This document shows, in pieces, positions 49,816 to 59,918 of a DNA stretch of 64,000 nucleotides. Source of the DNA: Symsagittifera roscoffensis (lineage: Eukaryota; Xenacoelomorpha; Acoela; Convolutidae); NCBI RefSeq assembly GCF_963678635.1, contig NC_087065.1:18487623-18551622 (forward strand), read 5' to 3'. The position numbers were made by a program, and so were the translations under genes. How positions within the stretch are numbered: position 1 is the first letter of the stretch; each line of letters starts with the position of its first letter. The notes beneath the pieces were generated by a model. The model made no database searches. It was not told the origin of the DNA and saw only the letters and a list, made by a program, of their open reading frames with translations.

Positions 49816-49877
49816 TTTCATTTACGATTTAAAAAAATTGATGATCACCTGTGGCGTTTAGGGACTCGTTCTCTCAG

Positions 49878-50136
49878 GACTATGAGCTAAGAGAGTATGG
49901 CTCACTGGGAACCTCAGTTGAAGAACAGTACGAATGGCCCCAGTCCCCCTCCACCTCCCAATTCATGTACTCCTCCAACGGCAACAACTTCTTCTCCCAT
50001 TATGTGAGAAATCCATCAGATGAGGCTCGCATCCCAGAAGAAGACACGCATGACATGGAAGATTTTGATGAGTTCGAACAGGAAGAAGAGTTCGGACAGA
50101 GCTTCGATGCTTCTACGTTGTCTTCTGTCGATCAAG
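49878..50136 (+). CDS. HBS1L: HBS1-like translational GTPase, internal exon (N-terminal domain)
   Basis: This exon encodes 86 residues plus the first base of a shared codon. I place the acceptor at TTCTCTCAG|GAC (AG at 49876-49877) and the donor at ATCAAG|GTTATT (GT at 50137). The peptide contains YGSLGTSVEEQYEWPQSPST followed by QFMYS, matching the conserved HBS1 N-terminal motif (YG-S-V-E-x-x-Y-x-x-SPSTAxQFxY), then an acidic stretch (EDFDEFEQEEEF). No in-frame ATG precedes the motif, so the start codon must lie on an upstream exon, as in other animals where exon 1 encodes only about a dozen residues. That exon is not in the window. A GTG at 49851 is in frame but is almost certainly intronic. 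Confidence 0.88.
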
Positions 50137-50365
50137 GTTATTTTTTATCCCCTATCTTTTAGTTGCCACTCAAACTAAAAGATTGCGATCTACTGAATGT
50201 GTTTGTTTTTAAGACGTTTCCCCGGCAAAAAGGAGTTGCTTTTGTTAATTTGTTGTCCCTTCATATGACAATATATCCATAAGTTTTTAACATGTCGTTT
50301 TGCTGTTATCCTAAATTTTTTTTGCCAGTTTGTAGCTAAAAAATTGATTTTTATTGATGTTTTAG
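50137..50365 (+). other. HBS1 intron, 229 bp, GT-AG
   Basis: The donor is AAG|GTTATT and the acceptor ATTGATGTTTTAG|AGAAACTG. Exon A ends one base into a codon, and exon B supplies AG, restoring GAG (Glu). The joined peptide reads SSVDQ-E-KLKACMVQV, which lines up with the HBS1 region before its UBA-like helices. Joining reading frames and homology on both sides make the splice sites secure. An in-frame stop before the acceptor in the exon-A frame supports removal. Confidence 0.9.
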
Positions 50366-52233
50366 AGAAACTGAAAGCGTGTATGGTGCAAGTTCAGAAC
50401 GTGGTCGGAGACTCAATCTGTGATTCCCTCATTATTCAGAACCTCATCAAGTTCAACTTCAATTTAGACCACACAATAGACGCATTGGTCTCCAGTCCAC
50501 GCAATCGTGACAAACAGTCCAAGATGTTCTTCTCATCAACGCCTCACGCTAACCAATCCCAGATCAGCAATACTAAATCAAAAGCAAATACAGAAACAGA
50601 TGCCAGTAAAAGGGTGCTACAATTCGATCATCTCACAATCACAGAAAAACAATCAACAATACTAAACAACAACAAAGATACAAACATGAAAACAGTGGAT
50701 GTGCTAACCAATATCGATTCAAAAATGTCAGACGAGAAGTCACGGATTAGATTAGATTCTGCTAGTTCTGGGCCGATTCAGTATAACAACCAGTTTTCTA
50801 ATGTGTCTCCCCAAGTTTCAAAAACAAGTAGCAGTGACCCTGCAACCGCACCACTGTATGAAGAACCAGTTATGGATGAGAAAACAAAAGCGATGTTACT
50901 CGAGGAGACTAAAAAGCCGACGCTGAGCATAGTTGTAATAGGTCATGTAGACGCTGGCAAAAGTACTCTAGTAGGTCACCTACTGTACAAAATTGGTTAT
51001 GTTACTAAAAAGGAGATCAACAAATTTGAACAGGAGTCTAAGAAGGAAGGAAAATCATCTTTTGCTCTGGCCTGGGTTATGGATGAGAACGCGAGTGAAC
51101 GAAGTCGGGGTATTACTATGGAAATTTCTGAGAAGTATTTTGAAACTCCGAAGTATTACATAACAATTGTGGACGCCCCTGGACATAAAGACTTCATACC
51201 AGCGATGATCACAGGAGCAGCGGAAGCTGACGCTGCGGTGCTTGTTGTTGACGCTTCTGCAAATGCTTTTGAATCTGGGTTTAATGCTAAAGATTTGTCA
51301 TCTGGACAAACAGGCGAACATTCAGTATTAGCAAGGTCTCTCGGAATCCAGAACTTGATTGTTGTCGTGAATAAAATCGACTCTTGCGCATCGCCTGCCG
51401 ACAGAATGACCGAAATAGAAAACATACTGACTCCGTTTTTGACGAAAAAGGCGGGATACAAACCTAGTGATATTCAGTTTTTACCCTGTAGTGGGTACTA
51501 CGGTACTAATATTAAAGAGAAAGGTGATATGACTTGGTTCAAAGGACCGACTTTGCTCGAAGCGATCGATTCTCTGCCTCAACCGACGAGAGCAATTGAC
51601 CAGCCGTTTTGTATGGCCGTAACAGATACAGTGAAAGTATCATCAAACAATATCACGGTGTCCGGAATTGTAAAAACCGGATTTGTCAAACATAATGAAA
51701 AGGTGTTTTTGCAGCCCGCGAACTTACCGACAGTCATCAAAGGAATCAAAGTGCTGGATAAAACTACCCGTGGTAGCAGTACCGCTATGGCTGGAAATGC
51801 TTCTATAGCAGTTGCTGGATCTCATTTACATTGTGTACTTAACATCGACAGTGCCTCGGTAGTGCCTGGGAGTTTTGTATGCGCGCATAACAATAATAAT
51901 CAAACGATGTTAGTAACGAGTTCTTTCTACGCCAGAATCGTGACTTACAGTTCCAGTGAGATTTTAACCAGAGGAGCCGCAGCTGAGATGCATTACATAA
52001 CTCTTCAAGAGCCAGTTTACATTAAGAAAATAGTGGGTCTGTTGGACAAATCAGGTGCTGTTACAAAACGCAATCCGAAATTCGTGCCTAAAAGTTCACA
52101 AGCGATGGTTATAATATCAACCCAGAGAAACATTTGCGTGCAGTTATTTAATACAAGTAAAATTCTAGGCAGGTTTATGTTGAGAGTGAATGGAACTACA
52201 GTTGCGGCTGGAGTGGTCGATAAAGTTTCGTGA
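50366..52233 (+). CDS. HBS1L: HBS1-like translational GTPase, terminal exon (GTPase core and C-terminal barrels)
   Basis: HBS1 with Pelota (Dom34) recognises ribosomes stalled at mRNA ends or without mRNA and promotes subunit splitting in the cytoplasm. Numbering from Asp at 49878, the visible protein has 708 residues; with a short exon 1 this is close to the usual length of about 680-720. A Ser/Asn/Lys-rich linker precedes the GTPase. G1 is GHVDAGKS (279-286), G2 RGIT (334-337), G3 DAPGH (356-360, including the catalytic His), G4 NKID (422-425) and G5 SG (462-463). Two beta-barrel domains follow, ending GRFMLRVNGTTVAAGVV, the EF1A/eRF3/HBS1 C-terminal signature. The N-terminal motif separates it from eRF3. 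No frameshift or stop interrupts it; it looks functional. The stop codon is TGA at 52231. Confidence 0.95.
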
Positions 52234-52266
52234 TCATAATTTTGACGACCGTTTACTGTGCATTTA

Positions 52267-52272
52267 AATAAA
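52267..52272 (+). terminator. AATAAA polyadenylation signal of the HBS1 gene
   Basis: A canonical AATAAA starts 34 bp after the TGA stop, implying a 3' UTR of only some 50-60 nt. A GT/T-rich stretch (TTAGTATTGTGT) follows at about 52,292-52,303, a plausible downstream element. Confidence 0.65.
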
Positions 52273-53098
52273 TACGTATCTATCCTTGGAATTAGTATTG
52301 TGTAAATGGGAATTCAGTTAAAAATCCGCTTTCATATCAATTCATAGTCATCACCTGTAGAAAGTTCAGGCAGGAGGAAAATTGCAGAAAAGATTGGATT
52401 CTGCTAGGTAAAACTCTTTGCAGGGAAAAACTATATTCCTTCCTTGTGGTAGGATATTTAAGTTTTCAGTTAGTTGACGTTGTCTTCTTTAATTTCAATG
52501 AAAGATGTTATATCTTTTGTAGGCCGTGCGGGTTTCGTTATTACGGATTTATTTCTTCAAATTTGCACGTTTGGTTTTCAGTAGTTTGAGATTTATATTA
52601 TTTAGTTTTTTTTTAGTACTTTTGAAGTTTCTGTAAATTTCAAAGATTTGCAATTTACAGAAACTTCAATATTTATTGAAGTTTCTTCAATATTTTTGAA
52701 GAATAAAATTTAAAAAAACTGCAGAAACTCTAAAAAATGGAAAAAATTTGTCTTGATCTCGTTTTTGCCTCAAATATAGTTATTTAAATATTTAAGTTAT
52801 TTATAGTTAGTCAAATATTTTTCCACGCCGAATCTGTTACCACAAAAATTCATTGGAGTAGATCGAGTGCTATAGCGTTTTAAAGTCCTTTTAGTCGTGA
52901 TTCGAACGACTTGAGAAATATGTTCAGAACATTTTTAAGAGTAATGAACCGACTTGAAATTTTTGATTTCAATCTAATTTCGAGCGAGTAAAGGGAGGGA
53001 TTAGGTCTTATGATAGGAAATTATCAGCGTTTATTTACGCGGTTTGAGAACTGGTTCATCGATCATTCTTACAGCGCTTTGTCGGCATTCCAAGAATA
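52273..53098. other. AT-rich intergenic DNA after HBS1, with one perfect hairpin
   Basis: I see no gene here. The only clear structure is TTGAAGTTTCTGTAAATT (52622-52639) and its exact reverse complement (52652-52669) with a 12-nt loop. Degenerate extra copies of the arm (TTGAAGTTTCTTCAATATT) follow to about 52,700. A transcription-termination or small-RNA role cannot be judged from sequence. Confidence 0.7.
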
Positions 53099-53831
53099 CA
53101 GTGCTGATTTAAATTAACCGGACAAAACGCGTTAAACTTGAAATTTAAAATGCATTTTTCTCAAATTGGGTTGAGTTTAGGTGAAAACTTATGAAGACAA
53201 AACTTGCCTAAAATTTAAGCAGAATTAATACGGTGTAATTTGTTTTGCAAAATTCGGGTCCAAAATTTAGTTCCAAAAATGGGTCATTTTGGCTTTTCTT
53301 AGTTAATAAAAAATTACGCCAAAAATACCCAGTCGATCACAGAGATAATTATATCAAAGGGAGCCTCTTAGGAAGCCCAACAAACTTTAAAAAGGTTATA
53401 ATCTCCAAAATATTGTATAAATTAATTTATTTTTGTTTGATAGACAAAAAAGGTCGTTTTTACTACATAAAATACCAACTTTTAACTTAAAAACAATTTT
53501 TAAACAATTTCCAAATTTCTTTTGGAGAGAATACCCTTCATAAAGTTTGTTGGGCTACGTAATAGGCTCCCTTTGATATAATTATGTCTGTGATCGACTG
53601 GGTATTTTCAGCGTAATTTTTGATTAACTAAGAAAAGCCAAAATTATCCATTTTTGGGTTAAAATTCCGGGCCCGAATTTTGCAAAACAAATTACACCAT
53701 ATTCATTCTGCTGAAATTTTAAGCAAGTTTTGTCTCCATAAGTTTTCACCTAAACTCAAGCCAATTTGAGAAAAACGCGTTTTAAGTTTCAAGTTTAGCT
53801 CGTTTTGTCCGGTTAATTTAAATCAGCACTG
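53099..53831. mobile_element. Tc1/mariner-like foldback MITE, 733 bp, long terminal inverted repeats
   Basis: The termini are CAGTGCTGATTTAAATTAAC and its complement, flanked by TA on both sides (53097-53098 and 53832-53833), the target-site duplication of Tc1/mariner elements. The inverted arms are about 290-300 bp (53099 to about 53390 and about 53541 to 53831) around a unique centre of about 150 bp. Examples of paired segments are AACCGGACAAAACGCG, AGTCGATCACAGA and GCCCAACAAACTTT. The arms differ by scattered substitutions and small indels, so the copy is not brand new. No transposase frame is present, and the 81-codon frame at 53245-53490 is incidental. Confidence 0.85.
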
Positions 53832-53833
53832 TA

Positions 53834-54553
53834 GTTTGATAAGAGACAATATAACAGTTAATGTAAAGTGTAAATCGCAATAGAATTAAATTTTTAATTT
53901 TCGTGATCTTCTGTGACTAATTTTCTTTGACACCGAAAAAACTTTATGAATTGTTAGGGAATCTCCAATCAATCACGACCAATAGGGCTTTGAAATACTA
54001 CACTTGATCCCCTGCGAGCTTTTCTTGAGGCTCCTAAAATGGGCGGGAAAAACTTCTTATCTATAGTTCCTTCCCGTCATTTAATGTGCGTGGTCGGAAC
54101 AAAAAAAAACTGCTTCTTCTCTTATGCATAGATATTTTTTTTTACAGTTGAGAGAGCAATTGCTTGTAATCGGTAACTAGACTGTTTCCTTACACTTCTG
54201 CATTCACTTCTTTTTTCACTTCTTCTTTTCTTTATTGTCTTCATTTCTTCTCTTAACATTTTTCAGGTTCCTTCCCACTTGTTGAATGTCTGAAGTCAAA
54301 TGTTTTGCAGAAAATTTTTGCATAGAATTCCTGGTTAATAAAAACAAGTTTCATGAAAATGTGCAAAAAAACTAAAAATTTGCAAAAATATTTGTTTTCT
54401 TCAAATAAATGTCCCGATTTTCAAAAAACGGATTCAATGAAAAGACCTCCTATTATCCTATGTGCCTGCATAATCCCCAAGTCTTGTCTTTCGTTACCCG
54501 ACTGTCTGCTGCCTTCGAAAAAGTCTGTGGGAGAAATATTTGAACCATATTTT
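53834..54553. other. Intergenic DNA; contains a long polypyrimidine tract
   Basis: No gene is recognised. Positions about 54,192-54,266 form a nearly pure C/T tract ending CATTTTTCAG|GTTCC, which looks like a strong 3' splice site. The following open frame in the best phase is only about 19 codons, so any exon would be terminal or untranslated. A CCAAT box (GACCAATAGG, about 53,978) and GGGCGGGAAA (about 54,041) lie upstream but are not enough to call a promoter. Confidence 0.4.
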
Positions 54554-54678
54554 TGGATTTATTTCGTTTTCTCAAAAACTTATCTCTCAAATCAGAGCAG
54601 CCATTCCTCTCCATTGAAACTATCCACTTAAATCTGATTTGAGAGATAAATTTTTGAGAAAACGAAAAAAAAAATCCA
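54554..54678. repeat. Inverted repeat, arms of about 45 bp
   Basis: The left arm (54554-54596) runs TGGATTTATTTCG...AAATCAGA. The right arm (54633-54678) is its near-complement, TCTGATTTGAGAGATAAA...AAAATCCA, with a few mismatches and an A-run length difference. The spacer is about 36 bp. It sits at the same position of the local minisatellite unit (CTCAAAAACT..CTC..AAATC) as the perfect palindrome at 55371-55522. Confidence 0.85.
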
Positions 54679-56500
54679 GAGGAAAGGCTGCGGAAAGCTC
54701 CCCTGCATCAGCGGCTACGCCAAACTTTTTTGTAAACAAAACTTATGGCCCTCGAAATAGTCAAATATTTGATTTTTGAGCGTAGGGTGAAGCTCCACTG
54801 CATAATCGAACCGCCCAATTTCTTAACACAATAAGTTATGGCGAATTATCAAAATATTTGATTTGTTTGCCGTTTTTAGAAATTTTTAAGAATTTTTTTC
54901 GATAACTATCCTGCCAAATCGGATATCAACTCATCGGATATCAAAATAACAGGTTTTTGAACGCTTAATTTTATGTTGAGAAAACAATAATGGTTCGTGA
55001 AAAGCTCCCTAGCTACACCCAAACTTCTTTACACAAAACGTATGGCACTCGAAATTGTCAAATATTTATTTTTTTGAGCGTTTTTGAAGCTTTTTTGTCT
55101 TTGATCGATTGCTCGCCTTCAAAATTTGAGACTTTAGGTTCAATCGGGGAAAATTTTGGTGGAAGTTTCTCTGCGTAATCGAATACGCCCAATTTTTTAA
55201 CACAAAAAGTAATGGCTCTGGGAAATATCAAAATTTTTGATCCGTTTTGTGAAACTGACTTTTCTCGAACTACCCTCACAAATCTAAGACTTTGGTTTCA
55301 ATCAAAAAAAGCGGTTTGTGTGAAGCTCTCCTGCATAATCGATTACGCTCATTTTTCACATGAAAATTTGTTGCCCGAAAAGTCAATTTTTTTAACCGTT
55401 TTTTGAAACTACTTGATTTTTCTCAAAAACTACCCTCCCAAAAACTCAGATTTGGGAGGGTAGTTTTTGAGAAAAATCAAGTAGTTTCAAAAAACGGTTA
55501 AAAAAATTGACTTTTCGGGCAATAAATGTTCATATAACAACAGAGGGTGATTGATTATGCTTGAGTCTCTTCTGCGTAAGCACTACGCCCAAATTTTGTA
55601 ACACAAAAAGCGTTGATTCTCGGAAACGTCAAAATGTTGATTTTTTGATTGTTTTTTGGAAACGTTTGAGAACTTCCTCGATAACTGTCCTACCAAATCG
55701 GATTTCAAGTCATTGGATATCGGAAAAACCAGGTTGTTGAAAGCCTAATTTTATGTTTAGAAAAAAGTTATGGGTTACGAAAAGCTCAACGGCAGCACCC
55801 ACAATTTTTTACACAATGTATGACACTCGAAATAGTCAAATGTTTGATTGTTTTGAGCGTTTGTTGAAGCTTTTCGACTTTTCTCGAAACCCTCCTCCCA
55901 AATCTGTGACTAGGTTCAATCGGAAAAGGGGTTATGTGAAGTTCACATGCATAAACGATTGCAATCAATTTTTTAACACAAAAAGTTTCGACCCTCGGAA
56001 AAATCGAATTTTTGATTTTTTGACTTGAGTTTTGTCAAGAACTACCCTCACAAATATAAGATTTTAGTTGCGATCGAAAAACGGGTTATGTGAAGCTGCC
56101 CTGCATAATCGAATACGCCCAATTGCTTAATACAAAAAGTTATGGAGCTGAAATATATCAAAGTTTTTGGTGTGTTGACCGTTTTTGGATATTTATAAGA
56201 ATTTCCCCGATAACTATCCTGCCAAATCGGATATCAAGCTAAAAAACTGTTAGAAGCCTACTTTAAACTTTGACCGTTTTTTGGAATTCTTAGACTGTTC
56301 ATGAAAACAGCCCTGGGAATTCTTAGGTTAAGTGTTAAATCAAGAACCCTAGTTTTGGGAATCTTTGCTTAAACGGCCACGACCTACTTTTTTTGCAGAA
56401 AAAATTAATCGGTCTCGAAAAGTCTTTAAACTTTTTGATTTTCCCTCAAAGCTACGCTATCAAATCTGAGATGAAGGTTCAATCGAAAGAACCGGTCGAG
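54560..56500. repeat. Degenerate minisatellite, units of about 150-220 bp with higher-order pattern
   Basis: Recurring phrases in order are CTGCATAATCGAATACGCCC (near 54798, 55173, 55332, 55570, 55950 and 56102), TTTTTTAACACAAAAAGT, ATGGCNCTCGAAATNGTCAAA, TTTGACCGTTTTTTGAA and AACTACCCTCCCAAATCTGAGA. A longer module with TATCCTGCCAAATCGGATAT and AGGTTTTTGAACGCTTAATT recurs near 54,900, 55,680 and 56,210. The short frames inside (for example 54990-55178, 55212-55406 and 55753-56028) shift between units and are not genes. Confidence 0.75.
55371..55522. repeat. Perfect inverted repeat: 70-bp arms, 12-bp spacer
   Basis: The left arm is 55371-55440 (TTGCCCGAAAAGTCAA to CTACCCTCCCA) and the right arm 55453-55522. 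I compared them base by base and found no mismatch. The spacer is AAAACTCAGATT. Such identity inside an otherwise degenerate minisatellite means the inversion is recent, or is a read or assembly artefact. The RNA from either strand would fold into a 70-bp stem. Confidence 0.92.
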
Positions 56501-57430
56501 AGAATTTGTTGCCAGAAGTGGTGACTCCTTAATTTCGTTGAGAAAATTCCAATATCTTTTCACTCTTCTGACTTATTTTAGGAGAGAAACAACAAAGATT
56601 TTCGGCAAAGTCCAATTTTTGAAATCCGTATAGCAAATTTAAAGAGAAGATGATAAACGCGTACCTCTAGCTATAGCGAGGCGCCTATTTATCTTCATCG
56701 AGACATACGAAAAATTTGGTTCACCTTGTTTTTTCAGCTTTTTTTCGACTTTTTGTGTGTTGTGTCGCAACTGGCGCAAAGCTCCGCTTCGCCCGTGTGC
56801 AAATATTTAAATACACGAACGATCTGTCTACTGTAAGTTTCATTTTTTTGAAGTTCCGCCTATTTTGATGTTGCTTTCAAATTAATAATGGTCAAACGTA
56901 TTCTTTTAAGTGAAAACAGGATATTTTCAAGTCTGAAAAAGTGGGCCGTCTTTACCTTCGTTTACTTTCTGTTTCGGCGTAGAAAATTTTAGAGAAAGCT
57001 AAAATCACAATTTGAATATTGTGGTCACCATTATCTATAGAATCAACTCCAAGAAAAAACAGTTTAACATAAAAGGTTAACAAATTTATTTAATAGCTTT
57101 TCGAAAGTGCTTCAAAATTGTAAATTGTTAAAATTGATATACCAGTCAAGCGCATTTTTTCTAGCTGTTTCAAAAAATTATCAACGTTAAGTTGAAAGTG
57201 CTTGCAGATTATTTCTAAGTCTGAAAAAGTTGGTCTTCTCCATCTTCGGTTACTTCTCCCACGAAGTGAGAAGCTTCAGGAAAGCTAAAGTGGCAGAAAA
57301 AATTAGCCAGGAAAATAGGCAAATATCGAAGCAAAAAAAGGAAAACAGAAAACTCGAATTAACTTTCTTTTACTAGCAAACGCTCGTTTTGTACGAGTTT
57401 AATTTTATAACCCCAATAGCTGGTAATCTA
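56501..57430. repeat. Intergenic DNA with a diverged direct duplication of about 288 bp
   Basis: AAGTCTGAAAAAGT..GGNC.TCT followed by CTTCG.TTACTT and AGAAAGCTAAA occurs near 56,929 and again near 57,217. The shared tract covers roughly 110 bp per copy. A GC-richer patch with CTCTAGCTATAGCGAGGCGC lies near 56,664-56,692. No coding frame or RNA gene was recognised. Confidence 0.55.
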
Positions 57431-58556
57431 TCTATTATATATTTAAATGCGGGATTCACTATCGGGCCACGTCTAAGCTTTTTCAATGTATTATTTTTGC
57501 ATGCTTAACGAAAGAATTTTTTCACGTTAAAGATACATCGTATATTGCAATGGTAAAGAATTTTTTTTTGATTTTCCAGTTGAATTCAGTGTTTATTTAA
57601 CCGAGTTTAAAATAAGCAGCATAATAGTGGAATGTTGTCGGGGTTTCCACAGTGGTTGCGAATTTGACCTTCAATGATGAAAGTCCAAATCTTTTTAGTG
57701 TATAAGATACGATGATTTATGTTTTTTTTTCAAAATTTTTCCGAAAACTCAAATTACAAAGTAGTTCACAAAATTTGAAATTTCCAACCTTGCTGTTGGG
57801 TGCTGTCAGATTACTCTCAAGGGTTGCGAATCTTGCTTTCAAGTATGTAGTTCAACCTTGTAGTTCCCGAGATATGACGTGTGGTGCTGTCAGGGTAAAT
57901 TCAAAGGTTGCAAATCGGCTGTCCATGTGTGACTGCTCAAATCCTTTTGGTTTTCGAGATACGGCGTTTTGTATGATTTCTTAAATTTTTTTCAGACCTT
58001 GTTTTTTCAAACTGTATTTTAAAAATTCAAAAGATTTGAAATTCCGAACCTTGTAGTTGTGTACTCCGAAGGTACTCTCACGAGTTCCAAGTTGCAAATA
58101 TTACGTCGAACTGCGACTGCTCAAACGTTCTTAATTTCCGAGATGTGACGTTTGTTATATCTTTTTTTTTTCAAGTTCTTCCAAGTCTTTTTTTCCAGAA
58201 TTTGAAATTCCTTACCCTGTAGTTGGGCGCAGTTGAATCTTGCCTCCGAATTTGGTTGGTCAAAAGATATGGCGTTTTTTATGGCTTTTCGAATATGAAG
58301 TTTAAGAAAATTTGAAATTCCCAACGCTGTAGTAGGGTACTGTGAGAGTACTCTCAGGATATGGTTTTATGATTTTTCAAAGTTTGAATTAAAAAAAAAC
58401 TTGAATAAAAAAAACATTTTACAAAATTTGAAATTACCACCCTGTAATCAGGTGCTGTCAGAGTACACTCAAAAGATGTAGATCTCATTTCAAGTATATG
58501 CGGTTTTCTCTAGTTTTCTTAGAAAATCGAAGCATCGGAGTTGAGTTACAAGCTAG
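57431..58556 (+). mobile_element. Non-autonomous Helitron, copy 2 (1,126 bp)
   Basis: It begins with the same TCTATTATATATTTAAATGC as copy 1, preceded by A, and ends CTAG followed by T. The subterminal hairpin is decayed (GCATCGGAGTTGAGTTAC, where copy 1 has GCACCGAAGGTGCGTTAA). The interior carries the same degenerate repeats (CTGTAGTTGGGTGCTGTCAG, GAGATATGACG). The orientation is the same as copy 1. No Rep/helicase frame is present, and small frames inside (for example 57712-57984) are chance. Confidence 0.85.
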
Positions 58557-59530
58557 TTGGTATTTATAAGCCAATATATAAATGATATAGGTGTTTTTTC
58601 CTGTAAATAACTTTCTTACAAATGGTAACAAACAAGTTGTTTCATGCATGTGAAGTAATTATGTAAAAAGTCCCATGATACCATCAATATAGCAAGCTTG
58701 GTAAGAGTCCATGAACGGAGTCAGACTCTTATATATTTGGTGACGATTTTTTTCAGGAAAGGTCTTGAAATTTGTTCACGCTCAATTTTGATTTTTTGCG
58801 GTTTGACTTTTGATTTTTGTTGAAGTTCATTTTATCTCATTTGTAAACGGAAAACAATTTCCACTAACGAACAGCAAACGTGTTCAGTTTACGAAAAACG
58901 TGATCAACTTTTAATTTCGAAAATGGAATTCAATTAAAATTTTCAGATTTTCCAGCAAAATGAGAAAGTTATCTCTTGATCCAGTTATCTCAAATTTGAA
59001 TGGTTTCATCAAAAAAAACTTGATCAATTATAATTTCGAAAATAAATTTTAAACTTTAAGATTTTCCAGTGGAATAAAAAATATACCTTAGTTAGCTTTC
59101 TAAATATACCTTAGGTAATAAAATTAAATATAACTTTCTCAAATTGGGTTGGTTTTATCAAAAAATCGTGAGCGACTTCTAATTTCGAAAATAGATTTTG
59201 AATTTTCAGATTTTCCAGCGAAATAAAAAATTATGTTCAATTTTTTTTTCAATTCAAATTCTTTTGCCAAAAGAAAGGCGCATGAAAACGAAGTTTGCTC
59301 GACAAAAGGGGAAAAAACTTCTAGTTTTGAAAGTTCTTAAATTTTTAGTTCTTAGATTTTTCTGTTGAATATAAAGTGTGTTTATTGATCCAGTTTTCTC
59401 ACATTGGGTGAAGTTTAGCAAAAAAAAATTATTGTTGATCATAAAATGTTCTAAAAAGCTAAAGGCCACTATTTTTTCACTTTTGAATTTTGAAAATTAG
59501 GGTTTTGACGAGAAACAAGTCAGTATTTTT
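58557..59530. repeat. AT-rich degenerate tandem repeat, about 110-150-bp units
   Basis: The phrase CAGATTTTCCAGCGAAATAA recurs in variants near 58,946, 59,058, 59,207 and 59,354. It alternates with TTATCTCAAATTGGGTTGG and CTTTTAATTTCGAAAATAGA. The units are strongly diverged. The first 180 bp contains a short stem, TAAGAGTC / GACTCTTA (58,703-58,732). No gene is visible. Confidence 0.6.
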
Positions 59531-59918
59531 TTCTGTTTTCTTGAATCCATTGACTCTTTTCCAAGTATCTGTTGGCTCTGTTTCCACTCTTTACTTAATT
59601 TCTCCTGAACAAAGTTATTCACACTAATTATTAATCAAGACAATTATTTTTTCATTGCAGTCTTAGTCACGGATTAAACGGCTTCAGTATGATATACTGA
59701 TCAATCATAGGTTAGCTGAACACTAAAACCTACTCATGCCCACACAAACACTGTCAATTCTTTAGATATGCTTGAGTTGTTTTTATCTGCCTATTTAGTA
59801 GTTGCCCGAAGTTTTCCTTAATCATATATATTTGTTAAACATAAGAGAGGAGGGCCTCATAAAAAGATAGGTTTTAGATCATTACCTCCCCAATCATGCC
59901 AAATGAAGATCTTCACCC
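59531..59918. other. Intergenic DNA, nothing recognised
   Basis: This is AT-rich sequence without recognisable coding frame, RNA gene or repeat. Confidence 0.4.

Noticed and set aside
49851-49877. GTG at 49851 as the HBS1 start codon
   Set aside because: Eukaryotic starts are rarely GTG, the preceding residues do not resemble HBS1, and a clear acceptor (CTCTCAG) lies at 49877 at the place where HBS1 exon 2 begins in other animals.
51156-51461. Antisense 101-codon frame inside HBS1
   Set aside because: It is the complement shadow of a conserved GTPase-coding region.
53245-53490. 81-codon frame in the foldback element as a transposase fragment
   Set aside because: It lies across the inverted arm, has no DDE-type motif, and the opposite arm carries no matching frame.
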